64,000 nucleotides of DNA from Butyrivibrio sp. (GTDB lineage: Bacteria; Bacillota; Clostridia; Lachnospirales; Lachnospiraceae), in the NCBI RefSeq assembly GCF_017635265.1, contig NZ_JAGBLU010000091.1:151857-215856 (forward strand). The letters are read 5' to 3'. This document shows, in pieces, positions 8,107 through 17,604 of the stretch (positions are counted from its first letter, which is position 1; each line of letters opens with the position of its first letter). The notes under the pieces were generated by a model, which was given only the letters and a program-made list of their open reading frames with translations, had not been told where the DNA came from and searched no databases. The position numbers and the translations under genes were made by a program.

Positions 8107-10233
8107 ATGAATAGACAAGAAGCAAGAAAGCGTGCAAAAGAGCTTGTTGCTAAGATGACAGTTGAAGAGAAGGCATCTCAGCTTCGCTATGACGCACCTG
8201 CTATTGACAGACTTGGAATCCCTGCTTACAACTGGTGGAACGAGGCTCTGCATGGGGTGGCAAGAGCCGGCACAGCTACCATGTTTCCGCAGGCAATCGG
8301 TCTTGCTGCAGCTTTCGACGAGGAGCTGATGAAAGAAGTCGGCGAGATCATCGCTACAGAGGGAAGAGCCAAGTATAACGAGCAGTCTAAGAGAGAAGAC
8401 AGAGATATCTACAAGGGACTTACTTTCTGGGCACCAAACGTTAATATTTTCAGAGATCCCAGATGGGGCAGAGGTCATGAGACCTATGGTGAGGATCCAT
8501 TCCTTACAAGCAGCCTGGCAGTTCCTTTTGTTAAGGGGATTCAGGGCGATGGAGAGTATATGAAGGCAGCCGCATGTGCTAAGCACTTCGCTGTTCACTC
8601 AGGTCCTGAGGGCGAAAGACATTTCTTTAACGCCAAGGCTTCTAAGAAAGATCTTGAAGAAACATATCTTCCAGCATTTGAAGCATGCGTAAAGGAGGCC
8701 GGTGTAGAGGCAGTCATGGGTGCTTACAACAGAACCAACGACGAGCCTTGCTGCGCTAACAAGCCACTTATGGTTGACACACTCAGAGGCAAGTGGGGAT
8801 TTGAAGGCCACTTTGTATCTGATTGTTGGGCAGTAAAAGATTTCCATGAGAATCACAAAGTTACAAAGAGTCCTGAAGAATCTGCAAAGCTTGCGCTTGA
8901 AATGGGATGTGATCTTAACTGCGGATGTACATATCAAAAGATCATGAATGCATATAGAGCAGGAATTCTCAGTGAAGAGACAATTACAACATCCTGCGAA
9001 CGACTCTTTACAACAAGATTCCTTTTGGGCATGTTTGATAAGACAGAATACGATGAGATTCCTTTCGATGTTGTTGAGTGCAAAGAACACCTTGAAGTTG
9101 CGCACAGAGCGGCAAAAGAGTCAGTAGTTCTTTTGAAAAACAACGGAATCCTTCCTCTTGATAAGAATAAGATCAAGACAATCGGTGTAGTTGGACCTAA
9201 TGCCAATTCAAGGTTGTCACTTATAGGTAATTATCACGGAACATCTTCAAGATATATCACAGTACTTGAAGGAATTCAGGATAAGGTTGGAAGTGACGTC
9301 CGGGTTCTTTATTCAGAAGGCTGCGATATTTTTAGGGACAACTTAAGCAATCTCTCTGATCCAAATCTTCCGGACAGACTCTCGGAGGCAAAGGCAGTTG
9401 CAGATTATTCAGATGTGGTAATTGTTGTAGTTGGTCTTGATGAGAACCTTGAGGGAGAAGAGGGGGATGCAGGAAACCAGTTTGCATCCGGCGATAAGAT
9501 TAATTTAAGCCTTCCTCTTCCACAGAGACAGCTCCTATACTCTGTACTTGAGTGTGGCAAGCCTACAATCGTAATCAACATGGCAGGAAGTGCCATAGAT
9601 CTTTCAAAAGCCCAGGATGATGCGGATGCTGTTCTTCAGGCATTTTATCCGGGAGCAAGAGGCGGAAAAGACGTTGCGGATATTCTGTTTGGGGATGTAT
9701 CACCTTCAGGAAAACTGCCTGTTACTTTTTACAGATCAGCGGATGATCTTCCTGACTTTAAAGATTATTCAATGAAGAACAGGACTTATAAGTATTTTAA
9801 CGGAACACCGCTTTATCCATTTGGATATGGTCTTACATATGGAGATTGCTATGTGAAGCCTGACAACAATTTACATATGGATAATGGTAGTGAACCTGAT
9901 ACATTTGATGCAGAGCTTACTGTTACAGTAGTAAATGATGGTAAAGTAGACACAGACGAAGTTGTACAGGTTTACATAAAGGATCTTGATTCTGAGTTTG
10001 CAACTACCAATCCACGTCTTTGCGGATTTAAGAGAGTACATGTTCCGGCCGGGACAGAAAAAGAGGTAACAATAAAGCTTGATAAGAAAGCCTTCACATC
10101 TGTTAATGAGGCAGGTGAAAGAAAGGTGTTCGGCAAGAACTTCAGGATTTATTTCGGAACACAGCAGCCTGATGCACGATCAGAAGAGCTTACAGGTCAT
10201 AAGTGCGCAAGCTTTGATGTTAAGCTTAACTGA
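8107..10233 (+). CDS. GH3 beta-xylosidase-like glycoside hydrolase
   Basis: This cytoplasmic GH3 enzyme probably releases xylose (or glucose) from imported oligosaccharides. An upstream ATG at 7984 exists, but the start chosen at 8107 has an AAGGGG site 8 bp before it and begins at the normal family N-terminus, giving 708 residues. Order: GH3 N-terminal barrel with ALHGVARAGTATMFPQAIGL, then nucleophile Asp239 in FVSDCWA; GH3 C-terminal domain starting near VVLLKNNGILPLDKNK; fibronectin-like domain at the end. The Bxl-type sequence around the nucleophile favours xylosidase over glucosidase, but substrate is inferred. No signal peptide. Confidence 0.92.
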   Translation: MNRQEARKRAKELVAKMTVEEKASQLRYDAPAIDRLGIPAYNWWNEALHGVARAGTATMFPQAIGLAAAFDEELMKEVGEIIATEGRAKYNEQSKREDRDIYKGLTFWAPNVNIFRDPRWGRGHETYGEDPFLTSSLAVPFVKGIQGDGEYMKAAACAKHFAVHSGPEGERHFFNAKASKKDLEETYLPAFEACVKEAGVEAVMGAYNRTNDEPCCANKPLMVDTLRGKWGFEGHFVSDCWAVKDFHENHKVTKSPEESAKLALEMGCDLNCGCTYQKIMNAYRAGILSEETITTSCERLFTTRFLLGMFDKTEYDEIPFDVVECKEHLEVAHRAAKESVVLLKNNGILPLDKNKIKTIGVVGPNANSRLSLIGNYHGTSSRYITVLEGIQDKVGSDVRVLYSEGCDIFRDNLSNLSDPNLPDRLSEAKAVADYSDVVIVVVGLDENLEGEEGDAGNQFASGDKINLSLPLPQRQLLYSVLECGKPTIVINMAGSAIDLSKAQDDADAVLQAFYPGARGGKDVADILFGDVSPSGKLPVTFYRSADDLPDFKDYSMKNRTYKYFNGTPLYPFGYGLTYGDCYVKPDNNLHMDNGSEPDTFDAELTVTVVNDGKVDTDEVVQVYIKDLDSEFATTNPRLCGFKRVHVPAGTEKEVTIKLDKKAFTSVNEAGERKVFGKNFRIYFGTQQPDARSEELTGHKCASFDVKLN

Positions 10234-10301
10234 TTACAAGCATATTGAATAAAAAATTGATATGTTTTTCTACATATTGCAAGGTTGTAATTTAGAGAGC
10301 T

Positions 10302-10330
10302 TTGACAGATAATATTTTAGATAAGATTAA
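10302..10330 (+). promoter_or_regulatory. Candidate promoter for isomerase gene
   Basis: A consensus TTGACA (10302-10307) is followed after 17 bp by a weak GATTAA (10325-10330). It stands in the 156-bp gap after the GH3 gene and just before the cre-like site, so the isomerase may have its own start of transcription. Confidence 0.45.
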
Positions 10331-10356
10331 AATAATTAGGGGAAAACAATACAAGT

Positions 10357-10371
10357 TGTAAGCGTTTTACA
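10357..10371 (+). promoter_or_regulatory. cre-like operator (CcpA/LacI-type)
   Basis: TGTAAGCGTTTTACA is a near-palindrome with central CG and matches the catabolite-responsive-element pattern TGNAANCGNWNNCA closely. It lies after the candidate promoter and about 6 bp before the ribosome site of the isomerase gene, where a bound repressor would block elongation. Catabolite repression by CcpA, or a local LacI-type regulator, is inferred. Confidence 0.65.
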
Positions 10372-10389
10372 TTAAGAAAGGGGATTTTT

Positions 10390-11868
10390 ATGATTAACAT
10401 TCCAGAAGTAAAAATTGGACTTGTTGCAGTAAGCCGTGATTGCTTCCCAGCATCACTTGCTGTAAACAGAAGAAAGGCTTTGGCTGAAGCCTACAAAAAA
10501 GCATTTGGTGACAAGGACGTTTATGAGTGTCCTGTTTGCATCTTTGAGAGTGAGGTTCAGACACTTGAAGCTCTTGAAGATGTTAAGAAAGCAGGATGTA
10601 ATGCTCTTTGCGTATATCTTGGAAACTTTGGACCTGAAATTTCAGAGACACTTCTTGCTGAGAAGTTTGATGGACCTGTTATGTTCTGTGCAGCTGCAGA
10701 AGAGTCACAGGGAGACCTTATTGATGGAAGAGGAGATGCTTACTGCGGTATGCTTAACGCAAGCTACAACCTTCATCTCCGCGGAGTAAGAGCATACATT
10801 CCGGAATATCCTGTTGGAACAGCTGATGAGTGTGCAAAGATGATCAACGAGTTCGTTCCTATTGCAAGAGCAATTGTCGGACTTAGAGACCTCAAGGTTA
10901 TCAGCTTTGGACCTCGTCCTATGAACTTCCTTGCTTGTAACGCTCCTATTCAGCAGATCTACAACATGGGCGCAGAGATTGAAGAGAACTCAGAGCTTGA
11001 TCTTTTCGAGAGCTTCAACAAACATGCCGGAGATCCCAGAATCGCTGAAGTTAAGGCTGATATGGAAAAAGACCTTGGTGCCGGCAACAAGAAGCCTGAG
11101 ATCCTTGAGAAGCTTGCTCAGTATGAGCTTACACTTCTTGACTGGATTGAAGAGCATAAGGGCGGCAAGAAATATGTATGTATCGCCGGTAAGTGCTGGC
11201 CTGCATTCCAGACACAGTTTGGATTTGTTCCCTGCTATGTAAACTCAAGACTTACAGGTCGCGGAATTCCTGTATCCTGCGAAGTTGATATTTATGGCGC
11301 AATCAGTGAGTTCATCGGAACATGCATCAGTAACGATGCGGTTACTCTTCTTGATATCAATAACTCTGTACCTGCTGACATGTATGAAGAGAGCATCAAG
11401 GGCAAGTTTGATTACAAGCACACAGATACATTCATGGGCTTCCACTGCGGAAACACATGCTCAAGTAAGCTTTCAAGCTGCGAGATGAAGTTCCAGAGAA
11501 TCATGGCAAGAAACCTTCCTGAGGAAGTTACACAGGGAACACTTGAGGGAGACATCGTTCCTGGTGATATCACATTCTACAGACTTCAGAGTACATCAGA
11601 CAATCATCTTCGCGCATATGTAGCTCAGGGTGAAGTACTTCCTGTAGGAACAAGATCATTCGGTGGTATCGGCGTATTCGCTATTCCTGAAATGGGCAGA
11701 TTCTACAGACATGTACTTATTCAGCAGAACTTCCCTCACCACGGAGCTGTTGCGTTCGGTCACTTTGGAAAAGCTCTTTATGAGGTATTTAAGTATGTTG
11801 GAGCTGAGACAATTGGTTACAATCAGCCGGCATCACTTCCATATCCAACTGAGAATCCTTTTGTGTAA
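10390..11868 (+). CDS. L-fucose/L-arabinose isomerase-family protein
   Basis: Members interconvert aldoses and ketoses in the cytoplasm using a divalent metal. This 492-residue protein is shorter than FucI (about 590) and close to the L-arabinose isomerase-like branch. Visible features are an alternating alpha/beta N-terminal region (GLVAVSRDCFPASLAVNRRK), a middle region with VCIAGKCWPAFQTQFGFVPC, and a C-terminal barrel with MGFHCGNTC and NFPHHGAVAFGHFGKALYEV, supplying probable metal and substrate ligands. A strong AAAGGGG site precedes the ATG, and a cre-like operator lies just upstream. Next to xylan enzymes a pentose substrate is plausible, but the true sugar cannot be read from sequence. 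Confidence 0.85.
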   Translation: MINIPEVKIGLVAVSRDCFPASLAVNRRKALAEAYKKAFGDKDVYECPVCIFESEVQTLEALEDVKKAGCNALCVYLGNFGPEISETLLAEKFDGPVMFCAAAEESQGDLIDGRGDAYCGMLNASYNLHLRGVRAYIPEYPVGTADECAKMINEFVPIARAIVGLRDLKVISFGPRPMNFLACNAPIQQIYNMGAEIEENSELDLFESFNKHAGDPRIAEVKADMEKDLGAGNKKPEILEKLAQYELTLLDWIEEHKGGKKYVCIAGKCWPAFQTQFGFVPCYVNSRLTGRGIPVSCEVDIYGAISEFIGTCISNDAVTLLDINNSVPADMYEESIKGKFDYKHTDTFMGFHCGNTCSSKLSSCEMKFQRIMARNLPEEVTQGTLEGDIVPGDITFYRLQSTSDNHLRAYVAQGEVLPVGTRSFGGIGVFAIPEMGRFYRHVLIQQNFPHHGAVAFGHFGKALYEVFKYVGAETIGYNQPASLPYPTENPFV

Positions 11869-11870
11869 AG

Positions 11871-11941
11871 TACTTGACGAGGTATTATCGAGTCTAGTGC
11901 AGCAGAAGATACCTTGTTGATAAAGAACTTGATGGGGTATA
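11871..11941 (+). repeat. Dispersed intergenic hairpin motif, copy 2
   Basis: TACTTGACGAGGTATTATCG is followed by AGTCTAGTGCAGCAGAAGAT and ACCTTGTTGA. It matches the copies at 4921, 42170 and 42372. CGAGGTAT and ATACCTTG within it can pair. It lies between the isomerase stop and a separate true terminator. Confidence 0.6.
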
Positions 11942-11958
11942 GCAAATTGATAATAGAA

Positions 11959-11995
11959 GCCACTTTGGAGGTTGCTCCAAGGTGGCTTTTCCTTT
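11959..11995 (+). terminator. Rho-independent terminator after isomerase gene
   Basis: GCCACTTTGGAG (11959-11970) pairs with CTCCAAGGTGGC (11975-11986), loop GTTG, followed by TTTTCCTTT. Twelve pairs with one wobble. Confidence 0.9.
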
Positions 11996-12048
11996 ATAAT
12001 TGAAATGTTAAGAGTTTTGTAAAAAAGTTGAAGGGGAGTTATATCTAA

Positions 12049-13755
12049 ATGAAAAAAGCTAGAAAAATCTTTTTTTCTATGGGATTGCTTGTAGCAGTTA
12101 TAGCATTCCTGTCTTTTGTTCCTGCCTTTGGAATTACAGCTAAAGCCGGAGCATCCGGTCCGGAGGTGGCAGTTGGTATTGACGTTTCCAAATATCAGGG
12201 GGCCATTAACTGGCAGCAGGTTAAGGCTGCTGGTGTCAGATTTGCCATGATAAGAGTGGGCACAACCAAAAAAGGACTTGATGAGCAGTTTGCCAACAAT
12301 ATAAATGGGGCTAATGCAGCAGGTGTAAGAACCGGAGTTTACATTTATTCCTACGCTACAACGCCGGAGGCTGCAGCAGCAGAAGCAAATCAGGTTTTGG
12401 CGTGGATTGCTCCATACACAGTAACATTTCCTGTCGCAATTGATATAGAAGATTCATGTCAGAAAGGCCTAAGTTCAGCACAGCTTCAGGCCATAGCAGA
12501 CACTTTCTGCGGAATCTTAAATGCCAACGGGTATGAGACCATGGTATATGCCAGCAGAAACTGGTTTACGAATAAAATGCCAAATGTAGCATCAGCTAAA
12601 TGGGTTGCTCAGTATAACTCATCCTGCGATTATGCAGGAGAGTATGCAATGTGGCAGTCAAGCAGCCACGGTTCATACTCAGGAATTCCTACGAGAGTAG
12701 ATGTCAACCATTTGTATGTTGATTATTTTTCAAGAATTATCGGAGAAGGCTTTAACAGCTGGGGCGGACATGTTTATTACTATAGTAACTACCGCAAACA
12801 GTATGGCTGGCTTAATCTTGCAAACGGAAGGTATCACACAGATGAAAACGGATTTGTTCAGACCGGATGGTTCCAGGATGAAAGTGGTATTTATTACTTT
12901 AAGCCGGCTGAAGGCGGTCTTGCAGCTGTAGGATTTAATGATATTGACGGTTCACGTTTCTACTTTGATGCTAATGGTGTAAGATGCACAGGACTTCTCA
13001 ACCTTGGAGAAGCAGGAGTGTATTATGCAAATGCGGATGGTGTATGTCAGAAGGGCTTTGTTCAGTTAGAAGACGGAATTCACTTTTTTGATGACAATTA
13101 CGCAATGCATGTAGGACTTACACAGGTTGGTAATAATCTGTATCTCTTTGACGGTAACGGAGTAATGCTTACAGGAATGCACGCACTTGAAACCGGTAAG
13201 TACATGTTTGGAGCAGACGGTATCGCTATCAGTGGATGGTATTCCGATGAGCAGGGACAGAGATTCTATTTTAGCCCGGAGACTCATACTGCACTTGCAG
13301 GACTTCAGACAGTAGAGGGAGCAACTTATCTCTTCGGCGAAGATGGAGTAATGCAGACCGGATGGTCAGGTGATGTAGCAAGCAGATATTACTTCGGAGC
13401 AGATGGCAAGATGGTAACAGGATGGAATGTGATAGATGGTCAGTCCTATTACTTTGGAGCTGACGGTAAGATGGCTACGGGTCTTGCAACAATTGGTGAC
13501 GCAGTATATTACCTTGAACCTACAGACGGACATATGACACTTGGATGGGTACAGACAGCAGAAGGCTGGAGATTCTTTGACGGTAATACGGGTAAGATGC
13601 TTACTTCCGTGACAGTACCGCTTGATAATGTAAACTGTACATTTGATAAGAACGGAATCCTAGTTGATCCTGCCGGTTGGACACCCGGAACACCGGCTCC
13701 TGCACCAGCACCTGAGGCTGATGCTGCAGCAGTTGCTTCAACTACAGCAGGCTGA
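12049..13755 (+). CDS. Secreted GH25 lysozyme with cell-wall-binding repeats
   Basis: This is an exported muramidase that cleaves peptidoglycan glycan strands. Residues 1 to about 33 form a signal peptide ending near AKA. The GH25 domain spans about 40-235, with Asp45 in GIDVSKYQG and the DIED pair Asp132/Glu134 as catalytic residues. From about residue 245 to 545 there is a long series of roughly 20-residue aromatic/Gly repeats (YYF, GADGKMVTGW, GWFQDESGIYYF) of the choline-binding or glucan-binding type. The tail is Pro/Ala-rich. Length is 568. It stands alone between two terminators. A role in wall turnover or in killing competitors is possible; no phage genes are nearby. Confidence 0.92.
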   Translation: MKKARKIFFSMGLLVAVIAFLSFVPAFGITAKAGASGPEVAVGIDVSKYQGAINWQQVKAAGVRFAMIRVGTTKKGLDEQFANNINGANAAGVRTGVYIYSYATTPEAAAAEANQVLAWIAPYTVTFPVAIDIEDSCQKGLSSAQLQAIADTFCGILNANGYETMVYASRNWFTNKMPNVASAKWVAQYNSSCDYAGEYAMWQSSSHGSYSGIPTRVDVNHLYVDYFSRIIGEGFNSWGGHVYYYSNYRKQYGWLNLANGRYHTDENGFVQTGWFQDESGIYYFKPAEGGLAAVGFNDIDGSRFYFDANGVRCTGLLNLGEAGVYYANADGVCQKGFVQLEDGIHFFDDNYAMHVGLTQVGNNLYLFDGNGVMLTGMHALETGKYMFGADGIAISGWYSDEQGQRFYFSPETHTALAGLQTVEGATYLFGEDGVMQTGWSGDVASRYYFGADGKMVTGWNVIDGQSYYFGADGKMATGLATIGDAVYYLEPTDGHMTLGWVQTAEGWRFFDGNTGKMLTSVTVPLDNVNCTFDKNGILVDPAGWTPGTPAPAPAPEADAAAVASTTAG

Positions 13756-13787
13756 TAATTATCGAATATTTAAGCGTAAATAATAAA

Positions 13788-13830
13788 GGCGTACATATCA
13801 CATTTAATACGTGGTATGTATGCCTTTTTT
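13788..13830 (+). terminator. Rho-independent terminator after GH25 gene
   Basis: GGCGTACATATCAC (13788-13801) pairs with GTGGTATGTATGCC (13811-13824), followed by six T. Confidence 0.9.
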
Positions 13831-13908
13831 GTCACCTTGTAAAAAGTCTGCTAATCACTTAAAATGTTCCTTGGAGTTTTTATAATTTGAAAGATGAGGG
13901 AAACGTTA

Positions 13909-15138
13909 ATGAATTTCGAAGAAGCTAAAAAGAAACTTGAACAGTTCGGTCAGGAACATGTTCTTAAATACTACGATGAGCTCAGCGAGGCTGAGAAAAA
14001 GGAACTTTTACAGCAGATTGATGAGACAGATTTTGCTGTACTTGAGAACTGCAAGAACCTTGGTAAGAGCGAGGGAAGAGGAAACTTTGCTCCACTTGCA
14101 GCAATGCAGATCTCTGAGATTGAAAAGAGAAAAGAAGAGTTCACAAAGATTGGTGTTGAGACTATCAAAGCCGGAAAAGTAGCAGCTTGTCTCCTTGCAG
14201 GCGGAATGGGAACAAGACTTGGCTCTGACAATCCAAAGGGTATGTATGATATCGGACTTACCAAGCATGTTTACATTTTCCAGAGAATCATCGAAAACCT
14301 TCTTGATACAGTTAAGCAGGCAGGTGGAACATACTTAAGACTCTTTATCATGACAAGTGAAAAGAACAATGATGCAACAATAAACTTCCTTAAGGAGCAC
14401 AACTATTTCGGATATCCTCAGGAAAAGGTTACATTCTTTAAACAGGACATGGCACCTGCTTCTGACTATGAAGGAAAGGTTTATATGGAGGGCAAGAACA
14501 GAATCTCCACATCACCAAACGGAAATGCAGGCTGGTATTCATCAATGCTCAAGGCAGGTCTTCGTGATCTTATTTTAAAAGAGGGCATCGAATGGATCGA
14601 TATCTTTGCAGTAGATAACGTTCTTCAGAGAATAGCAGATCCTTGTTTCGTAGGTGCTACAGTTAATGCAGCAGTTGACTGTGGTGCAAAGGTTGTTAGA
14701 AAGAATGCTACTGATGAGAAGGTTGGCGTTATGTGCCTTGAAGATGGCAAGCCATCAATTGTTGAGTACTATGAGCTTTCACAGGAAATGATGGACGCTA
14801 AGGATGAGAACGGCGATCCTGCATATAACTACGGAGTAATCCTTAACTACCTCTTTAACGAGAAGGCACTTAATGAGATCGCTAAAAAGACACTTCCTCT
14901 TCATGTAGTTGAGAAGAAGATCCCATACATCGATGAGAATGCTAATCTGGTAAAGCCTGAGAAGCCAAACGGATGCAAGTTCGAGCAGCTCGTTCTTGAT
15001 ATGATCCATGAACTTGACAGCTGCCTTCCATATGAGGTAGTAAGAGAGTACGAGTTCGCACCTATCAAAAACAAAGAAGGAATCGACTCAGTAGAGTCCG
15101 CAAGAGAGCTCTGCAAGAAGTGTGGCATAGAACTATAA
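13909..15138 (+). CDS. UTP-glucose-1-phosphate uridylyltransferase (UDPGP family)
   Basis: This cytoplasmic enzyme makes UDP-sugars from UTP and sugar-1-phosphate. The nucleotide-binding signature LLAGGMGTRLGSDNPKGMYD lies about 95 residues in. This is the eukaryotic-type UDPGP fold (409 residues), not GalU; it may also accept UDP-N-acetyl sugars. An ATG 15 bp upstream (13894) is in frame, but the start at 13909 has the better ribosome site (GAGGGAA, about 7 bp away) and begins MNFEEAKKKLEQFG as relatives do. The next gene is galE, so the pair supplies UDP-glucose and UDP-galactose for exopolysaccharide or wall glycan. Confidence 0.88.
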   Translation: MNFEEAKKKLEQFGQEHVLKYYDELSEAEKKELLQQIDETDFAVLENCKNLGKSEGRGNFAPLAAMQISEIEKRKEEFTKIGVETIKAGKVAACLLAGGMGTRLGSDNPKGMYDIGLTKHVYIFQRIIENLLDTVKQAGGTYLRLFIMTSEKNNDATINFLKEHNYFGYPQEKVTFFKQDMAPASDYEGKVYMEGKNRISTSPNGNAGWYSSMLKAGLRDLILKEGIEWIDIFAVDNVLQRIADPCFVGATVNAAVDCGAKVVRKNATDEKVGVMCLEDGKPSIVEYYELSQEMMDAKDENGDPAYNYGVILNYLFNEKALNEIAKKTLPLHVVEKKIPYIDENANLVKPEKPNGCKFEQLVLDMIHELDSCLPYEVVREYEFAPIKNKEGIDSVESARELCKKCGIEL

Positions 15139-15296
15139 GAAAAGGTAGTTAACAAAAAGACAGGTTAATATAACAAATAAAGGTTGTATTCCTCTCAGTC
15201 TATTTTTAATATATTCATAAAAAGATATATTTAAACTATCTTCATGAGGACGCAAAATACTTTTACTCATGTACAAGATGTAGAAAGAGGCAAATT

Positions 15297-16313
15297 ATGG
15301 CAATTCTTGTAACAGGTGGAGCAGGTTATATTGGATCACATACAGTAGTAGAACTTCAGAATGCTGGCTACGATGTAGTAGTCATGGATAACCTTGCAAA
15401 CTCCAGCAAAAAAGTAATTGGAAGAATAGAAGCACTTACAGGTAAGAAGGTACCATTTTACGAGGCAGATATAAGAGACAGAGAAGGACTTGAGAAGATC
15501 TTTTCAAGTGAGAAGATCGACAGCGTAATTCATTTTGCAGGTCTTAAGGCTGTTGGAGAATCTGTTCAGAAACCATGGGAGTACTATGACAACAACATTA
15601 CAGGAACTCTTACACTTGTAGATGTTATGAGAAAGCATGGCTGCAAGAACATCATCTTCTCTTCATCAGCAACAGTATATGGCAATCCTGCATTTATTCC
15701 GATCACTGAAGAGTGCCCTAAGGGAACATGCACAAACCCTTATGGTTGGACAAAGTCAATGCTTGAGCAGGTTCTTACAGATATTCAGAAGGCAGATCCA
15801 GAGTGGAATGTTGTTCTTCTTAGATACTTCAATCCTATCGGAGCTCATAAGAGCGGAACAATCGGAGAGAATCCTAACGGAATTCCTAACAACCTGATGC
15901 CTTATATCACACAGGTTGCTGTTGGAAAGCTTCCACAGCTCAACGTATTTGGTGATGACTATGATACTCCGGACGGAACAGGTGTCCGTGACTATATCCA
16001 TGTTGTAGACCTTGCTCTCGGACATGTTAAGGCTCTTAAGAAGCTTGAACCGGGCAGTGGACTTAACATCTACAACCTTGGAACAGGTGTGGGCTACAGC
16101 GTTCTTGACATTGTAAAGAACTTTGAAGCTGCTACAGGAGTTAAGATTCCTTATGTTATCAAGGAGAGACGTGCCGGCGATATCGCTACATGCTACTCCA
16201 ATGCCGACAAGGCAGAAAAAGAACTTGGATGGAAGGCTCAGAACGGAATCAAGGAAATGTGCGCGGATTCCTGGAGATGGCAGAGCCAGAATCCAAATGG
16301 ATACGACGATTAA
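15297..16313 (+). CDS. galE: UDP-glucose 4-epimerase
   Basis: GalE interconverts UDP-glucose and UDP-galactose with bound NAD. The 338-residue protein has the complete family plan: Rossmann motif GGAGYIGSH (7-15), active-site Ser124 in FSSSATVYG, and Tyr149/Lys153 in YGWTK. The C-terminal [20 protein letters not shown] segment is the usual substrate-binding end. It follows the UDP-sugar pyrophosphorylase by 158 bp and precedes a PHP hydrolase by 21 bp, so the last two are likely co-transcribed. The 158-bp gap is AT-rich with no clear terminator. Confidence 0.96.
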   Translation: MAILVTGGAGYIGSHTVVELQNAGYDVVVMDNLANSSKKVIGRIEALTGKKVPFYEADIRDREGLEKIFSSEKIDSVIHFAGLKAVGESVQKPWEYYDNNITGTLTLVDVMRKHGCKNIIFSSSATVYGNPAFIPITEECPKGTCTNPYGWTKSMLEQVLTDIQKADPEWNVVLLRYFNPIGAHKSGTIGENPNGIPNNLMPYITQVAVGKLPQLNVFGDDYDTPDGTGVRDYIHVVDLALGHVKALKKLEPGSGLNIYNLGTGVGYSVLDIVKNFEAATGVKIPYVIKERRAGDIATCYSNADKAEKELGWKAQNGIKEMCADSWRWQSQNPNGYDD

Positions 16314-16334
16314 AGATTTAAATGAGGTTTTATA

Positions 16335-17144
16335 ATGTACAAAATTGAGTGTGACACACATACTCATACATTTTATTCAAGACATGCTTATTCAACTATT
16401 GAAGAAAATGTACGAGCAGCGAAGGAAGCGGGTATGACGCTTTTGGGCAGCACAGATCACTTCAGTGATATGCTGTTTGGGGATTACAAAGAGGTCAAGA
16501 ATTATCAGTATCTCTTTTGTACCAATATGTGGCCAAGAAATTGGCAGGGGGTTACACTTTTAAAAGGTTGTGAGGCAGATATCGTTGATATGGACGGTCA
16601 TCTGTTTGGTCACGACATTGAAGTTTTGAAATCAACAATAGGTGATACATATGATCCGCCTCAGAACTTACAGAAGATGGTGTTTGACAGATGTGATTAT
16701 GTAATTGCTTCTGTTCATGCCAAGAGACATACAATAGGTCAGTCTGTGGCAAGGAATACTCAGATGTATTTAAATGCCTTAGAGAATCCTAAAGTGTTTT
16801 TTATCGGACACATTGGAAGAGCAGGGGTTCCGTTTGAACTGGATGAAGTTCTTTTAAGAGCAAAAGAACTTCACAAGCCTATTGAGATTAATGAACACAG
16901 TTTCTCTTTTGAAGGCCATCACAAGGAACTCTGCAGAAAGATAGCTAAGAGATGTGCTGAGCTTGGTGTTAGTATATGTATAAACACTGATGCTCATATT
17001 TCGCTGGAAATCGGACATATGGATAGGGCGGTAAATATGCTGGAGAGTATTGATTTTCCGCAGGAGCTTATTATCAATCGATCCAAAGAAGCCTTCCTTA
17101 AAGGATTAAAAGACAGTGGAGTATTTTCGCTGGATGAACAATAA
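16335..17144 (+). CDS. PHP-domain metal-dependent hydrolase (YcdX-like)
   Basis: The PHP fold binds a cluster of metal ions and hydrolyses phosphoesters. Metal ligands are visible at the start (CDTHTHTFYSRHAYS, with His9 and His11), in GSTDHF, in IASVHAKRH and in INTDAHI near the C-terminus. The 269-residue length and these motifs place it in the YcdX/histidinol-phosphatase-related group rather than true HisK. It overlaps no neighbour, starts 21 bp after galE with a GAGG site, and is closed by a terminator. The substrate is not known; a link to sugar phosphates is only suggested by galE. Confidence 0.85.
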   Translation: MYKIECDTHTHTFYSRHAYSTIEENVRAAKEAGMTLLGSTDHFSDMLFGDYKEVKNYQYLFCTNMWPRNWQGVTLLKGCEADIVDMDGHLFGHDIEVLKSTIGDTYDPPQNLQKMVFDRCDYVIASVHAKRHTIGQSVARNTQMYLNALENPKVFFIGHIGRAGVPFELDEVLLRAKELHKPIEINEHSFSFEGHHKELCRKIAKRCAELGVSICINTDAHISLEIGHMDRAVNMLESIDFPQELIINRSKEAFLKGLKDSGVFSLDEQ

Positions 17145-17154
17145 AAGCTGAGTG

Positions 17155-17195
17155 AAAAGCTGGGTTATGAGTCTGATCTTGTAATTCAGCTTTTT
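17155..17195 (+). terminator. Rho-independent terminator after PHP gene
   Basis: AAAAGCTG (17155-17162) pairs with CAGCTTTT (17187-17194), followed by further T residues. Confidence 0.7.
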
Positions 17196-17241
17196 CTATT
17201 TGTCTGTTATAATGCATTTATGAAATAGGAAGGGAAAAAGT

Positions 17242-17511
17242 ATGTTTCGATTGTGGGTAAAACTCATTAATGATAATCACCTCTTAAAAGATACGGTTGT
17301 GTGTGATGATACTGTAGATAGCAGGACACATAAAGTTATGAATGCGATTGAAAAAGCCTGTTATGAGATGGATCTTTCAAAGCCTATCTGGCTTAAGCCT
17401 ATTGTCAGGGACTTTCAGCTTCATGCAAAGTGCAGATTCACAAAGGATGCTTTTATAGAAGAGGTTCCATTTGATTACATGGAGATTCAGGTTTTAGAAG
17501 AAGATTACTAA
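17242..17511 (+). CDS. Small conserved-looking protein of unknown function
   Basis: An 89-residue acidic soluble protein (MFRLWVKLINDNHLLKDTVV at the start). There is no signal peptide, membrane helix or recognisable motif. A TATAAT (17208-17213) stands 29 bp before the ATG and GGAAGGGA provides a ribosome site, so it is probably a real single-gene transcript. Codon use resembles its neighbours. I do not recognise the family; homologues appear likely in Lachnospiraceae, but this is impression rather than evidence. Confidence 0.7.
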   Translation: MFRLWVKLINDNHLLKDTVVCDDTVDSRTHKVMNAIEKACYEMDLSKPIWLKPIVRDFQLHAKCRFTKDAFIEEVPFDYMEIQVLEEDY

Positions 17512-17604
17512 AAAATATTATTTTTTTATTATAAACTGAACACAATTCCGTCACAGAATAAAACTATACTGAATTTCATAAAAGAAAGGAAGAAGGTAGA
17601 GACA

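Noticed and set aside
12049-13755. Phage endolysin
   Set aside because: The GH25 protein has a signal peptide and no holin or other phage genes nearby.
13894-13908. Upstream ATG for the UDP-sugar pyrophosphorylase
   Set aside because: The ribosome site GAGGGAA falls after this ATG and correctly before the one at 13909.
15756-16367. 203-codon minus-strand frame over galE
   Set aside because: It is a shadow of galE with no codon-use or ribosome-site support.
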